Source: Erwinia sp. E_sp_B01_1
Lineage (GTDB): Bacteria > Pseudomonadota > Gammaproteobacteria > Enterobacterales > Enterobacteriaceae
Direction of reading: 5' to 3'
Assembly: GCF_036865545.1 (NCBI RefSeq)
Contig: NZ_CP142208.1
Coordinates: 4,154,001-4,218,000, forward strand
Length of the DNA: 64,000 bases
This document shows positions 33,123-42,800 of the stretch, piece by piece. Within the stretch, counting starts at the first letter, position 1; every line of letters starts with the position of its first letter. A program made the position numbers and the translations under genes. The notes beneath the pieces are model-generated. The model worked only from the letters and a program-made list of their open reading frames with translations. It did no database searches and was not told the DNA's origin.

Positions 33123-33818
33123 TCAGGATTTTTTGTAGAGCCTGATCCCTTTTTCTCCGCTGCTGAATGTGAAGATAAGATCTTCAGTGCTAATTTCCAG
33201 CTCAGTAAAATCCTTGACGGAAACCAGGTTGTTAAAGTCGTTATCAATGGCAATACAATGGGCTCCGGATGATAAAGCCGACCGTATACCATTATCTGAG
33301 TCCTCAAAGATCAGACAGTTTTGCGGCTTCAGATGCAGTTCTTCCATTGCAACCAGATAGGGCAAGGGATCAGGCTTACCTCTCAGAACATCATTTCTGA
33401 AAACGATAGTGTCAAAACCATCGAGGTTGTGTTGCTGTAAAACCCTGTTGATTTTTTCCGGCCAACTACTGGTTACCAGGCCTGTTTTGATATTGCAGCT
33501 TTTCAAATCCTCAATAAAACTAGCCACACCGGGTATGAGATCACACCAGGCATCCTGCTCCAACTCATCTACCTTACTGTGAAAAACACTTTTCACATCC
33601 GGGGCCATTCCAGGGAATAGACTCCTCATAGTGTATTCATACGATGCACCAATAATAAATCTTTCTACATCCACCCGGGTTAACGTATAGCCATACTCTT
33701 CTGAAACACTGGTCCATGCATTAATAATCGCAGGGTTAGAGTCGATAATGACTCCATCAAGATCAAATAACACAGCGTCTGTCTGTGGGATTCTGTGCAA
33801 GCGCATTATCTTCTCCAT
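33123..33818 (-). CDS. HAD-superfamily hydrolase, beta-phosphoglucomutase-like phosphatase
   Basis: 231 residues. Motif I is LFDLDGVIIDSN with the nucleophile D19 and acid D21. Motif II is the LVTSS stretch, motif III the lysine in GKPDPLPYLVAMEEL, and motif IV is LIFEDSDNGIRSALSSG. The cap subdomain sits between motifs I and II, as in sugar-phosphate phosphatases of the YniC/YfbT type. It lies downstream of a small unknown gene and divergent from a LysR regulator. The substrate is not identifiable. Confidence 0.9.
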   Translation of the reverse strand: MEKIMRLHRIPQTDAVLFDLDGVIIDSNPAIINAWTSVSEEYGYTLTRVDVERFIIGASYEYTMRSLFPGMAPDVKSVFHSKVDELEQDAWCDLIPGVASFIEDLKSCNIKTGLVTSSWPEKINRVLQQHNLDGFDTIVFRNDVLRGKPDPLPYLVAMEELHLKPQNCLIFEDSDNGIRSALSSGAHCIAIDNDFNNLVSVKDFTELEISTEDLIFTFSSGEKGIRLYKKS

Positions 33819-33871
33819 GAAAGAACAAGCTCAACGTTTAATACTTACCTGATTCATTAATAATGAACGGT

Positions 33872-34093
33872 TCAACATTGAATCACCTCCTTAATAACAT
33901 CTGCCTTATACATCTTTTTATACTTATTGAACCTTTTGATAGCTTCCGTACTGCCATCAGCATGGATATGCAGATGGGAGAGCGTAAACCCCTGCACCAA
34001 CATGCTGCGGATCATTTCACCAGCCTCGTTCTCTTCCAGATCCTGAGGAACGATGACTTCCCCTTTTATCAAAAAAACATAGGTTTCTGACAT
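33872..34093 (-). CDS. Small conserved-looking protein upstream of the HAD gene (unknown)
   Basis: 73 residues from the ATG at 34093, nine bases after GGGAG; a two-codon-longer start at 34099 is possible. It contains FLIKGEVIVPQDLEENEAGEMI and a His-rich LSHLHIHADGS. It is read towards the HAD gene with a 53-base gap, and is divergent from the LysR gene, so it is probably the first gene of a LysR-controlled pair. No family recognised. Confidence 0.55.
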   Translation of the reverse strand: MSETYVFLIKGEVIVPQDLEENEAGEMIRSMLVQGFTLSHLHIHADGSTEAIKRFNKYKKMYKADVIKEVIQC

Positions 34094-34216
34094 TTTCATT
34101 TTCTCCCTGAAAGGATGGTTGTGATTACAATCACACTACAATTACTCCGCACTATTAGAAGTCAGGAATTAATGAAAATATAATCAAAATTAATCTGCTG
34201 GTGATAACTGACAGGA

Positions 34217-35092
34217 ATGGATACCCGATTGCTACGAGCTTTTGTCATGCTGGCAGAAGTGAAGAATTACCACGAAGCTGCACAAAAGCTGTTCATTACC
34301 CAGCCTGCATTAAGTAAGCGAATAAAGTCACTGGAAGATGAACTGGAACTGACACTTTTTGTGCGGGGAAGACACGGCGCAGCGCTGACTCCGGTTGGTG
34401 AACAACTTCTTTTCAAAGTCAATCGGTTGGTAGATCACACTGATGAACTGATGCATCTGGCCCGCAATCTTGCTAAGGGAAAAACAGGTGAACTGGCTAT
34501 CGGTTTTGGTATTTCGAGTATCAAGCTGGCACCAGACCTTGTTGCTGATTTTCAAAGGATCCACCCTGATATCAACGTCAGCCTGGAAGATCTCCCCTCC
34601 TCTCAACAGATCATTGGACTCCTTGAAGGGAAATTACAGTTAGGCTTTATGCGCATACCCGTAGAGCCCCCGCTCAAGGGGTTAACGCTGAAGAGTGAAT
34701 CCCTGGCTATTGCCGTAAGGCGTGATGACCTTGAACTATTGAAGCAGGCTGTTTCTGAGGACTATAAATCTTTGTCTGGTTACCCGTTACTGAGACTCAT
34801 TAATGCGCGTGGGCCAAACCTGAATCATCATACAGAGCGGTTCCTGGCATTTAATGAAGTAAAAATGACTATCAGGCAGGAGGCCAGAGATATCCAGACG
34901 TTACTGGCATTAGTAGCGGCAGGTGTGGGCATAGCTTTAGTACCCGAAAGTGCAGCAAGGGTCTCCCCGGAAGGTACAGGGATAATTCCTCTCCAGGGCC
35001 CCTATACACAATGGGATGTTGCGATGGTGTGGAATACGTTGAAGGAAGATAAATTACGCGATGTATTTATTGCCATGGTTAAAAAGAATTAA
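34217..35092 (+). CDS. LysR-family transcriptional regulator
   Basis: 291 residues. The N-terminal HTH is RAFVMLAEVKNYHEAAQKLF with ITQPALSKRIKSLEDELE, followed by the LysR substrate-binding domain (LAIGFGISSIKLAPDLVADF). It is divergent from the small gene plus HAD phosphatase across a 123-base AT-rich gap, the classic LysR arrangement, so it most likely controls that pair. The inducer is unknown. Confidence 0.92.
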   Translation: MDTRLLRAFVMLAEVKNYHEAAQKLFITQPALSKRIKSLEDELELTLFVRGRHGAALTPVGEQLLFKVNRLVDHTDELMHLARNLAKGKTGELAIGFGISSIKLAPDLVADFQRIHPDINVSLEDLPSSQQIIGLLEGKLQLGFMRIPVEPPLKGLTLKSESLAIAVRRDDLELLKQAVSEDYKSLSGYPLLRLINARGPNLNHHTERFLAFNEVKMTIRQEARDIQTLLALVAAGVGIALVPESAARVSPEGTGIIPLQGPYTQWDVAMVWNTLKEDKLRDVFIAMVKKN

Positions 35093-35131
35093 ATCTCTTA
35101 TTGCGTGAATAGTTATTTGAGGATTAAATAA

Positions 35132-35452
35132 ATGATAAAGGATTATTTTAAAAATTTGTTAATAGGTTTTTTAATTCCATCTTTTTTAACTTATGATATC
35201 TTGTCACAAAGTCTCAACTATTTACTCATCCTCCCTATTTTTATTAATGGCTTTCTTTTCCCAATTGCAATACTAGCCGTTGAGACCGCTATAAGAGAAA
35301 GCAACCATCAAAACTTTTGGAACCATTATAAAAATCTACCCACTTTTGGCAGCAGCGGATTATATGCCATTTACTGGCTGATTGTCTCGCTATTAACTAT
35401 ACCAATAACAATAATTTATTTAATTTTCATTATAATTAAAAAAGGCCGCTAA
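35132..35452 (+). CDS. Probable colicin immunity protein (small membrane protein)
   Basis: 106 residues with three hydrophobic segments (NLLIGFLIPSFLTYDIL, LNYLLILPIFINGFLFPIAILAV, GLYAIYWLIVSLLTIPITII) and a lysine-rich tail. That is the size and topology of colicin E1/Ia-type immunity proteins, which sit in the inner membrane and block the pore domain. It is convergent with the pore-forming bacteriocin gene, stop-to-stop with 12 bases between, as in known pore-forming colicin operons. Very AT-rich. Function is inferred from position and topology. Confidence 0.65.
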   Translation: MIKDYFKNLLIGFLIPSFLTYDILSQSLNYLLILPIFINGFLFPIAILAVETAIRESNHQNFWNHYKNLPTFGSSGLYAIYWLIVSLLTIPITIIYLIFIIIKKGR

Positions 35453-35458
35453 GCGGCC
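35444..35458 (-). terminator. Hairpin between the convergent immunity and colicin genes
   Basis: GGCCGC-TAA-GCGGCC includes the immunity stop codon. Read on the minus strand it is followed by a run of T, so it terminates the bacteriocin transcript. Confidence 0.8.
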
Positions 35459-35464
35459 TGATGA

Positions 35465-36760
35465 TTATTTTTTAGTAAACCACTCATTAAGTGACTTCAT
35501 ATGATTATCATCAACATATGATGCAAGTAACATACCCAAAACTACAAACATTACTGCCGTCACTGGTCCAATTACCAATCCACCAAAGATGATTGCAGTT
35601 AGTTCTGCAACCAATGCCCCAGCCAGTAAACTTTCAATATTGGTAATTACAGGTGCCCAATTACCTGTTTTAACCGCCATTTTGATATTTTGATACAAGC
35701 GATGAAGATCTAATGCCTTAGCTGTCACGCCAAAGGCCTTAGCAAACTTCTGATAGTTTTTTGCTAAATCTGCCTGCGTCATAGAGTTTAATGCGGTGAC
35801 AATTGCATTCCTGTCAGCGAGGCTCAGCTTTTTCTCAATGTTATTGCCATATTTATTCCACGCAGCAATAGCATCATTGTAACTACGAATTCTCTTACCT
35901 TTTGAGGCAGCAGCAAGCGTTTGAGCATTCGTTGAAGCCTTTTCACCAAGTTTTTTATAAACCTCTGCATAAAACGCAGAAACAGTTTTCATTGCTTCTT
36001 CTAACTGAGCTTGAGCTGGCGTAAATTTAAACCTCGCAGGAACCTTCCCACCTTTTATCGAATTGATTCCATTTTTGGTATCCGTGATGTTTTTGTTGAT
36101 TGAAGCGAGGTTCTTCTGTAAATCTGAGATTTGCGATTTAACGGCATTTATCTGTTTTTCGTACTCATCTACTTCTTTTTGCGCAGCAGCTGCATCAGCC
36201 TTACTATTTGGCCAAAAAATTCTTCCTTTAACATACATTTGTTTTGCAAATAGTAAGTTACAGGTTGCCTGCAGAGCCGAAACATTTGCATCAGTTTCCA
36301 CCTTAGCGGAGTTTGCAAGTGCCAGGGTCGCATTAGCATAATTAATTGGTGATATTTTATCTGTTTTGTTAAATGTAATTTGTGAATTTAACCTTGCTGT
36401 AACCGCAGAATCAAGTTTTGCATACGCCTTCTTCTGATCCTGCATTCTTTCACCAATTTGAATACTCAATTCTTGAGCATGAAAAGCAGCGATTTCCTGA
36501 GGGGTTTTAGGTGAAGAAAAAATTGCGCCCTGCTCGAAAAGAGCTATACCGCGATTGATTTCACTCATTACATTCAGTCCACCAGCAAAATCATAGGAGT
36601 TTAGGCGGCTTCTGTAACTTCCTGATGGTGAAATGATGGCTCCTCCATCATATGCATCTGTAATTAAATTATCATTACCAACCATAGTACCTAAAGTCCA
36701 GATACCGTTTCTATCCTGGGAATAACCCGCTTCAATTAATTTCCTTGTATCTAATGCCAT
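35465..36760 (-). CDS. Pore-forming colicin-like bacteriocin
   Basis: 431 residues. The last 60 residues hold a hydrophobic hairpin (SLLAGALVAELTAIIFGG then GPVTAVMFVVLGMLLAS) preceded by amphipathic helices (SLADRNAIVTALNSMTQADLAKNYQKFAKAFG), the layout of the colicin A/E1/Ia pore domain. The middle (about 120-250) is a long charged coiled coil rich in Ala and Lys, as in receptor-binding domains of Ia/E1. The N-terminal 100 residues (start MALDTRKLIEAGY) show no clear TonB or Tol box. No lysis gene is evident. Upstream lies a Fur-like palindrome rather than tandem LexA boxes, so control by iron is suggested. Confidence 0.75.
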   Translation of the reverse strand: MALDTRKLIEAGYSQDRNGIWTLGTMVGNDNLITDAYDGGAIISPSGSYRSRLNSYDFAGGLNVMSEINRGIALFEQGAIFSSPKTPQEIAAFHAQELSIQIGERMQDQKKAYAKLDSAVTARLNSQITFNKTDKISPINYANATLALANSAKVETDANVSALQATCNLLFAKQMYVKGRIFWPNSKADAAAAQKEVDEYEKQINAVKSQISDLQKNLASINKNITDTKNGINSIKGGKVPARFKFTPAQAQLEEAMKTVSAFYAEVYKKLGEKASTNAQTLAAASKGKRIRSYNDAIAAWNKYGNNIEKKLSLADRNAIVTALNSMTQADLAKNYQKFAKAFGVTAKALDLHRLYQNIKMAVKTGNWAPVITNIESLLAGALVAELTAIIFGGLVIGPVTAVMFVVLGMLLASYVDDNHMKSLNEWFTKK

Positions 36761-36844
36761 TATTTTAAATCCTTTTATTAAAAAAATCTGAATTTAATGT
36801 AGCTTAGTTAAATTAACACCTTATTATGTTATGTCAACCACTAT

Positions 36845-36863
36845 TGATAATGATTATCATTCA
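36845..36863. promoter_or_regulatory. Fur-box-like palindrome between the bacteriocin and TonB-lipoprotein genes
   Basis: TGATAATGATTATCATTCA matches the Fur consensus GATAATGATAATCATTATC closely, with perfect TGATAAT/ATTATCA arms (36845-36859). It lies 85 bases from the bacteriocin start and 61 from the lipoprotein start, positioned to repress both under iron sufficiency. Confidence 0.75.
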
Positions 36864-36923
36864 TATTATATTTTCATCTTCTTGTCTTAGGAACATATTT
36901 TTTCTTTAAGAAAAGGATGGCTT

Positions 36924-37292
36924 ATGAAAATTGTTAACTTGTTATTACTAATAATGGTTTTATGCGGCTGCTCATTTAACAATCACACTTCGACGCTGCC
37001 TTTTAAGGACATAATTCATGTAAAAAAACCTGCTTATCCTAATCAAGCTTTCAAAGAGAAAATTCAGGGGTATGTACTAGTTGAATTTAATGTTAATGAG
37101 AATGGTGAAACTTTTAACATTCGACTCCATTCCACACCCGATATAATATTTGAAGGAGCCGCACGCCAGGCCGTTTCGGAATGGAGATATAAAAAAGGAT
37201 CGCCCAGAAAAGATATCCAGCTCAAATTGATCTTTTTGATTAACGATCCAGGCTTATCAAAGATAATGCCGACACCCCACGCTCCTGTTTGA
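36924..37292 (+). CDS. Lipoprotein with a TonB C-terminal-like domain
   Basis: 122 residues: a signal peptide ending in the lipobox LCGCS, then a single TonB/TonB-CTD-like fold (KKPAYPNQAFKEKIQGYVLVEFNVNENGE split across residues about 33-60, then GAARQAVSEWRYKKG). There is no N-terminal transmembrane anchor or Pro-rich spacer, so it cannot be an ordinary TonB. A free TonB domain in the envelope could bind TonB boxes of receptors or colicins. It shares a Fur-like promoter region with the bacteriocin. The role is unknown; protection of the producer or a helper for uptake are both conceivable. Confidence 0.75.
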   Translation: MKIVNLLLLIMVLCGCSFNNHTSTLPFKDIIHVKKPAYPNQAFKEKIQGYVLVEFNVNENGETFNIRLHSTPDIIFEGAARQAVSEWRYKKGSPRKDIQLKLIFLINDPGLSKIMPTPHAPV

Positions 37293-37929
37293 ACAGTTAT
37301 CTTTTTGTGGTCATTACCTCTTATACGCCAAAGACAGGACCTGATAGTAAAGGGTGTTGGCCCGCCCTTACCTGAAATGATTGATGATTTTTCTAACTTT
37401 GCGACACAGGCATCATTCTTTACTTAGTAGGCTCACATAAAAGCCATGATGTAAATCTGACAAGCGACCAGAATAGCAGGATTAGCACAGTGCTTTTATG
37501 ATGGTAATAAGAAATAAAGCTACAGAGTTTGAGTGTGAACAATTAGCGCTTTGCGATTTTCCGATGCTGATTCAGGTTGAATAAACCATTTTTCTCGACA
37601 ACGTAAATTTATTTAAATATTATGTCTACCGGCACCTCTGGCATTCCTTTAATTTTGAAACTGACTTTATACGTTTGTAATAAGTTCGTTACAAAGAAAC
37701 TCAATATTAATTTATTTCTCTGTTTGAATATATGCAGATTGTGACAACACTGATTAAATAACAATATATACGATAATTATTTAACCTTTACCCTGTAAGT
37801 AAGGAAAGAATTTCACCACTACTACAAAACACATATTAAATGTGAATTCCCTGCTTAGATATCTGATTTATATCGCGCTAGAAGTATGACTGTTTTGTTA
37901 TTTTTTTAAATGGAAAAAGGAAATTTACC
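37293..37929. promoter_or_regulatory. Long AT-rich intergenic region upstream of the porin
   Basis: About 640 bases without a credible CDS. It holds the porin promoter. A half CRP-like TTGTGACAACACTGATTAA is present near 37739, but its second half is poor. No strong terminator for the upstream gene was found except a weak AAGGG/CCCTT stem near 37349. Confidence 0.4.
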
Positions 37930-39342
37930 ATGAAAAGATTAGCATTTGTGGCGTTATCAGCAGTGACTGCCGTGGCTGGTATTAACTGTGCACTGGCTTC
38001 CCCCTCTTATAGCGTAGAGGCCCATCTGCAAAAGCTTGAGCAACGGTTGCAACAAGCCGAAATGCGGGCTGATAAAGCAGAAAAAGAAATTCGAAAACTC
38101 AGGCATGACGATCAAACGCTGAAGCAATCGCTGGAACAGCAGGCTCCCGCCGTAGACATCAAACAGAAAGAATCCGCCAACAAGAAAGCGATGACCCTCA
38201 ATGGATTTGATCACCTCAAGTTCTATGGCGATGTTGAATTGAACATGGATGGAGCAAGCCGAAGCGGACGACTGACCTCGGCCAAAACCACCGCCAACAA
38301 ACACTGGAAATCAGACGGTAACGAACGCTGGGATATTAACGGTCGCATTCTGATTGGACTGGACGGTTATCGCCGCAATGAAAATGGCCAGTTCTCAGGA
38401 TTTAGCGTCCAGCCGCTGGCTAACATCAATGGCAGCATGGGCGTTGATGATGCAGCGTTCTTCTTCGGTGAAGAGAATAACTGGCAGGTTAAAGTGGGCC
38501 GTTTCGAAGCTTTTGACATGTTCCCACTCAATCAGGATACCTTCATTGAGTATTCAGGTAATACGGCCAATGACCTGTATGCCGATGGTTATGGCTACAT
38601 CTATATGATGAAAGAAGGCCGTGGCCGTAGCGATGGCGGCAACTTCAATCTGAGCAAAAACTTTGGCAACGTCTATCTGGAACTGAATACGCTGATCGAA
38701 GATGGCAGCTCGCTGTTTGCTGACAAGAATTATCATGGCAATAACCTGACCAATGACAAAAACTCCGTCTACCTGCGCCCTGTTGTAGCCTGGAAAGGCG
38801 ATGCCTTCTCTGCCGCTGTGGCAATGGAAAGCAACGTTATCAACAACGCTTACTATTACGAAAATGCACTGGGTGAAAAAGTCGACCAGTCCAGGCGTAA
38901 TGGCTATGGTCTGACCATGACATGGAATGGTCAGAAAGCAGATGCTGAAAACGGCGTGGTTGCTAACTTCAGCACCGCCTTCCTGGATGCACAGGATGAG
39001 AAGGACTTCTCAATCGGCGGCAACATTCTCTGGAAACGTGTGGAGCTTGGCTATATCTTCGCGCATAACAAAATTGAGAAATTCAACGATATCGGCTTTA
39101 TGCAGAATGATAACGGTGATTATGCCTTCAACGGTACTGGCACCTATAACATTCACACCCTCCACACTTCATATCTGATCCCGAACATCATGGATATGCA
39201 GAACTTCAATCTGTATCTGGGCGCTTATGCTTCCATGCTGGATGCTACTGAAGGTGGTAATGGAGCAAACGGTGTGAGCAGTCATGATAACGATAACGAA
39301 ACCCGTTATGGGGTTCGTGCGAGATTTAAATATTTCTTCTAA
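37930..39342 (+). CDS. Outer-membrane carbohydrate porin with N-terminal coiled coil (ScrY/RafY-like)
   Basis: 470 residues: a signal peptide (AFVALSAVTAVAGINCALA), then a coiled coil with heptads (HLQKLEQRLQQAEMRADKA, residues about 32-65), then a beta-barrel made of alternating aromatic strands and ending in RYGVRARFKYFF with terminal Phe. The N-terminal coiled coil before the barrel is like the periplasmic extension of sucrose porin ScrY. It probably admits a sugar or oligosaccharide, but no catabolic genes adjoin to name it. A good terminator follows. Confidence 0.8.
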   Translation: MKRLAFVALSAVTAVAGINCALASPSYSVEAHLQKLEQRLQQAEMRADKAEKEIRKLRHDDQTLKQSLEQQAPAVDIKQKESANKKAMTLNGFDHLKFYGDVELNMDGASRSGRLTSAKTTANKHWKSDGNERWDINGRILIGLDGYRRNENGQFSGFSVQPLANINGSMGVDDAAFFFGEENNWQVKVGRFEAFDMFPLNQDTFIEYSGNTANDLYADGYGYIYMMKEGRGRSDGGNFNLSKNFGNVYLELNTLIEDGSSLFADKNYHGNNLTNDKNSVYLRPVVAWKGDAFSAAVAMESNVINNAYYYENALGEKVDQSRRNGYGLTMTWNGQKADAENGVVANFSTAFLDAQDEKDFSIGGNILWKRVELGYIFAHNKIEKFNDIGFMQNDNGDYAFNGTGTYNIHTLHTSYLIPNIMDMQNFNLYLGAYASMLDATEGGNGANGVSSHDNDNETRYGVRARFKYFF

Positions 39343-39372
39343 GGTTGAGTGTCTGAACGTTCTTAATATCAG

Positions 39373-39397
39373 GGCATCCCTTTGGGATGCCTTTTTT
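39373..39397 (+). terminator. Intrinsic terminator of the porin gene
   Basis: GGCATCCC-TTT-GGGATGCC followed by TTTTTT, 30 bases after the stop. Confidence 0.92.
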
Positions 39398-39462
39398 GAT
39401 TGGGGAAAATACACCTGTCAACGTAGCCAGCTCAAAGATAATTTAGCGCAGCTAAATTATAT

Positions 39463-39515
39463 CAACACTCTCAAACCATACTTCTGCACCGTTTAAACAC
39501 TGGTCTGGTAAAGCG
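39463..39515 (-). pseudogene. Relic of a HigA-like antitoxin 3' end
   Basis: The minus strand contains T-S-V-stop-T-V-Q-K-Y-G-L-R-V, a fusion of two segments of the intact antitoxin at 43366-43689 (N-T-S-V-S-T-V-Q-K-W and V-V-Q-K-H-G-L-K-V). Both segments include CTTCTGCACC on the plus strand (43390-43399 and 43453-43462), so a deletion between these 10-base repeats would give this relic. Confidence 0.45.
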
Positions 39516-39589
39516 TAAATGTCCATCAGTTCTATATAGAGATCGCTGACTGGCAGACTCTGCAACTGAAGGAAAATGTGTGAAATTTC

Positions 39590-39747
39590 CCACTCCTGCC
39601 AGGGAAATACTCGTAGACCTGGCCCACCAGGTCCTCTTCGGTGAGATCGCATTCGTTAGCAAGGGTATCAATGTTCTCAATACTATCGATCAGAGAAGCG
39701 AGCCTTTTCACTTCCAACCCCTGACGGGAGAAATAGTTATCAGGCAT
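39590..39747 (-). pseudogene. hsdM relic (type I restriction-modification methylase subunit fragment)
   Basis: The minus strand from an ATG at 39747 encodes PDNYFSRQGLEVKRLASLID, then IENIDTLANECDLTEEDLVGQVYEYF, which is the segment of HsdM before the SAM-binding domain (normally followed by a G-x-x-x-G-G-E-F-Y-T-P region, here decayed to GKFHTF). The rest of hsdM and the hsdS and hsdR genes are gone. Confidence 0.6.
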
Positions 39748-39878
39748 GAGAGATGTTCAAAGGTAGGGTATCCACAACAAAACCACTCGCCCGAAATGAT
39801 AGAGTTATTTACACTACTGACACATAAATTTTATTTGTTATTTTGGTGTATTTATACACAGTACTAAGGACAGCTGAA

Positions 39879-42800
39879 ATGGACGAGCAACAAGCGTTAA
39901 GGATTTTGAAAAGCTGGCATCTCATTGAGTTTTTTCAAACCTACAGTGTGGATGAAGAGGAACACAGTATTCAAATTACTGCATCTGAACTGGAGAGGTG
40001 CAGCAACTCTTTGCTTCCCTGGCTTAACAAAGCTCAACAAATGCGGGCAGGAATGAAAGATGGCAATGTGCGCTATATCCTTCACCTTGGCCTGTTCCCT
40101 AAAAATGAGATCGAGCAGTTAAGCAACCAGGTGTTTGGTGAGGATAAATCCGACCAGGCTCGCTATGAGCAGGAACAACGGCTTGATACCGATGGCATGA
40201 CCTGTTTTGCAAAACTGATTGTTGATAAAGATGGGTCACCCGATTTCAAAAATATGTCAGTCAGCACATTGCCATGGGCTCTGGGGCATCTAAAACGTGG
40301 GACGGCAGCAGAACTGTCAGTATCGGCTTTTAATTCGAGCACGACACTGCTGCAAGAGCAACTCAATCGATTATCACTACTACTACCTGCCCATCAAGGC
40401 TCTGGTAAACCTTATTTAACTGCAAGTCTGCTGACGGAATTATTAAATATTTTGTGTGACTGGGCAGACTTTTCCCCCTCTTCACCTTTCGCTCTGCAAC
40501 TCGACTGGCTACAACTTAAAGCCCCTGGCCCCACTGAAGAAAGTGATCTTCCTCGCTTAACGGACGGGGTATCCACACAAACTGAAGATACTTCCGTCAA
40601 TGAAACAGCACTGCAAGTGATCGAAGAAGATCATGAAATCAGCGAAGAAACATTGCCTATCCTGAACAGTTTTTTCCTGGAAGATATTGAACGGGCAATG
40701 ATAGCTATTGCACAAGGGGGAGGTGGAGAAGCACTTCTGCAATATCTTTCAGTCAGGCAAAATCGACATGATGATCTTTACACCCCAAAAGGACTGCAAA
40801 CGATCGTTCGGCATTTATCACCTCACCTGATGCCGCATGGCCGCTGGCCTTCAGATCCTCGCTACAGTATGTCGTTGATGCAACAGTTCTCAATTAATAC
40901 TGCAATACAGAAGCTGGATGAAGGAGGATTACTTTCTGTAAATGGACCTCCCGGCACTGGTAAAACCACCATGCTCCGTGATCTGGTTGCCCACAATGTG
41001 GTGGAACGCGCTAAAGCACTCGCATCCTTTGGTAAGGTGACCGAAACTTTTAATACTGCAGGTTACCTGGTAAGCAGCTTGACCGGTTTTGAAATGGTGG
41101 TTGCCTCCTCTAATAATGCCGCAGTGGAAAATATTTCGCGCGAGCTTCCCCTGCTAAAGTCTTTGGCACAAGAATTTCGCGAGGCAGAGTATCTGCGTCC
41201 TGTAGCAAATCAACTTAGCGCACGCACTAACCGGGCAGGAGAATTCCTCCCACTTGATGACGAAGAGCAGTGCTGGGGCGTGATTGCAGCAATCATGGGG
41301 AAAAAGGGAAATCGCACGAAATTCAGCGATCGTTTCTTCTTCTCATCCCATTTTGAAAAGGAAAGCGCAGAAGAGGCTCACCGGCCAAATGAATTTAATT
41401 TCCTCAACTTCTGGCGTTGGCGTTCCTTTAGCAAAAACACCCTGATTTCTTTTGCACAGGCAAAAGAGAAATTTAATAACGTGCTTGCTGAGGTTGAGCA
41501 ACTGCAGGCTCAGTTACAACAATTATCTGAACTGACTGCCAGACTGACGGGCGATAGCGATGCAAGAATTATCAATACACTGACTTCCAGACTCAATGAG
41601 GCAGTATCACAACGACAAAAAGCTCAAGAAAATCAGGAAACATATCAAAAAAGTCTCAGATTATTGGATGAGAAGATAAGCATTCTCAACGATGAATATC
41701 AATTTATGCAGAGCTACAAACCTGCCTGGTGGCAGCGCCTTTTCATGCGCACTGCTTATCAAATCTATCTTCAGCAATTACAGGGAAAAAACCAGAATTT
41801 AATTGCAGAGCGCAAAATGCGGCTAGCACTACACGAGCAGATTACAAGTGTTGATAATCAGTTACTCAGCGCTCAGAAAAAAGAGCAATTAGCGCAGTTC
41901 TCGCTATCAGAAGCCCAAAAGGAATTGCAGAACGCTGAGCAGCGCCATGCGAATCTTAAAAAAAGCTTCCCTGACGTGATCATCCCTGGCCCGGAACACA
42001 GCATCGAAGATGCGGATACTCAGCGATATAGCTTCTGGCAAAATGAAACGATCAATCGCAAACGCTCTCAACTATTTGTAGCAGCCATGGCATTGCATCA
42101 GTCCTGGTTAAATGAAGCGATTAAAAGCAAATCCTTTCGTGATAATTTGTTTAAATTTCGCGATTTCCTCAGCTCACCCGGTTCAGCGAATAACATACAA
42201 GGTATGTGGCAATTGTTGTTCATGATAGTCCCCGTTATTTCTACAACCTTTGCTTCACTGGGACGTATGTTTAGTCATGTTTCAGAAGCACAATTAGGAT
42301 GGCTGCTAATAGATGAAGCCGGACAGGCACTGCCACAAGCCGCTGTCGGGGCCTTATGGCGCGCTAAACGCGCATTGGTAGTGGGCGATCCTTTACAAAT
42401 TGAACCTGTGTTTGCCACACCGCCGCGCCTGACAAAATTTCTCTCTGAGGCAGTACTGGCGGATGATGCAGAAGAATGGACGCCTGCAAAATGGTCAGTA
42501 CAGCAAATTGCAGACCGGGCTAACCCTTATGGCTGCACGCTAACTGTAATGGATAAACCAGTCTGGGTAGGTATTCCATTGTGGGTTCACCGCCGTTGCA
42601 TTGAACCCATGTTCAGCCTGGCAAACCACATCGCCTACGAAAATCGCATGATCCACGGTTTAAGTGAGCAGGCTATTCTCAGCAAACCTTTAGAAGGCGG
42701 ACTGAGCAATTGCTGGTATACCTCAGAAGGAGATTGCAGCCACAGACAATTTAAAAATGAGCTTGCGCTTGATACTCAAAGACTGCTGCATAAGCTGTCA

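Noticed and set aside
36761..36923. Tandem LexA boxes upstream of the bacteriocin
   Set aside because: No CTG-N10-CAG pair was found; the only strong palindrome is Fur-like.
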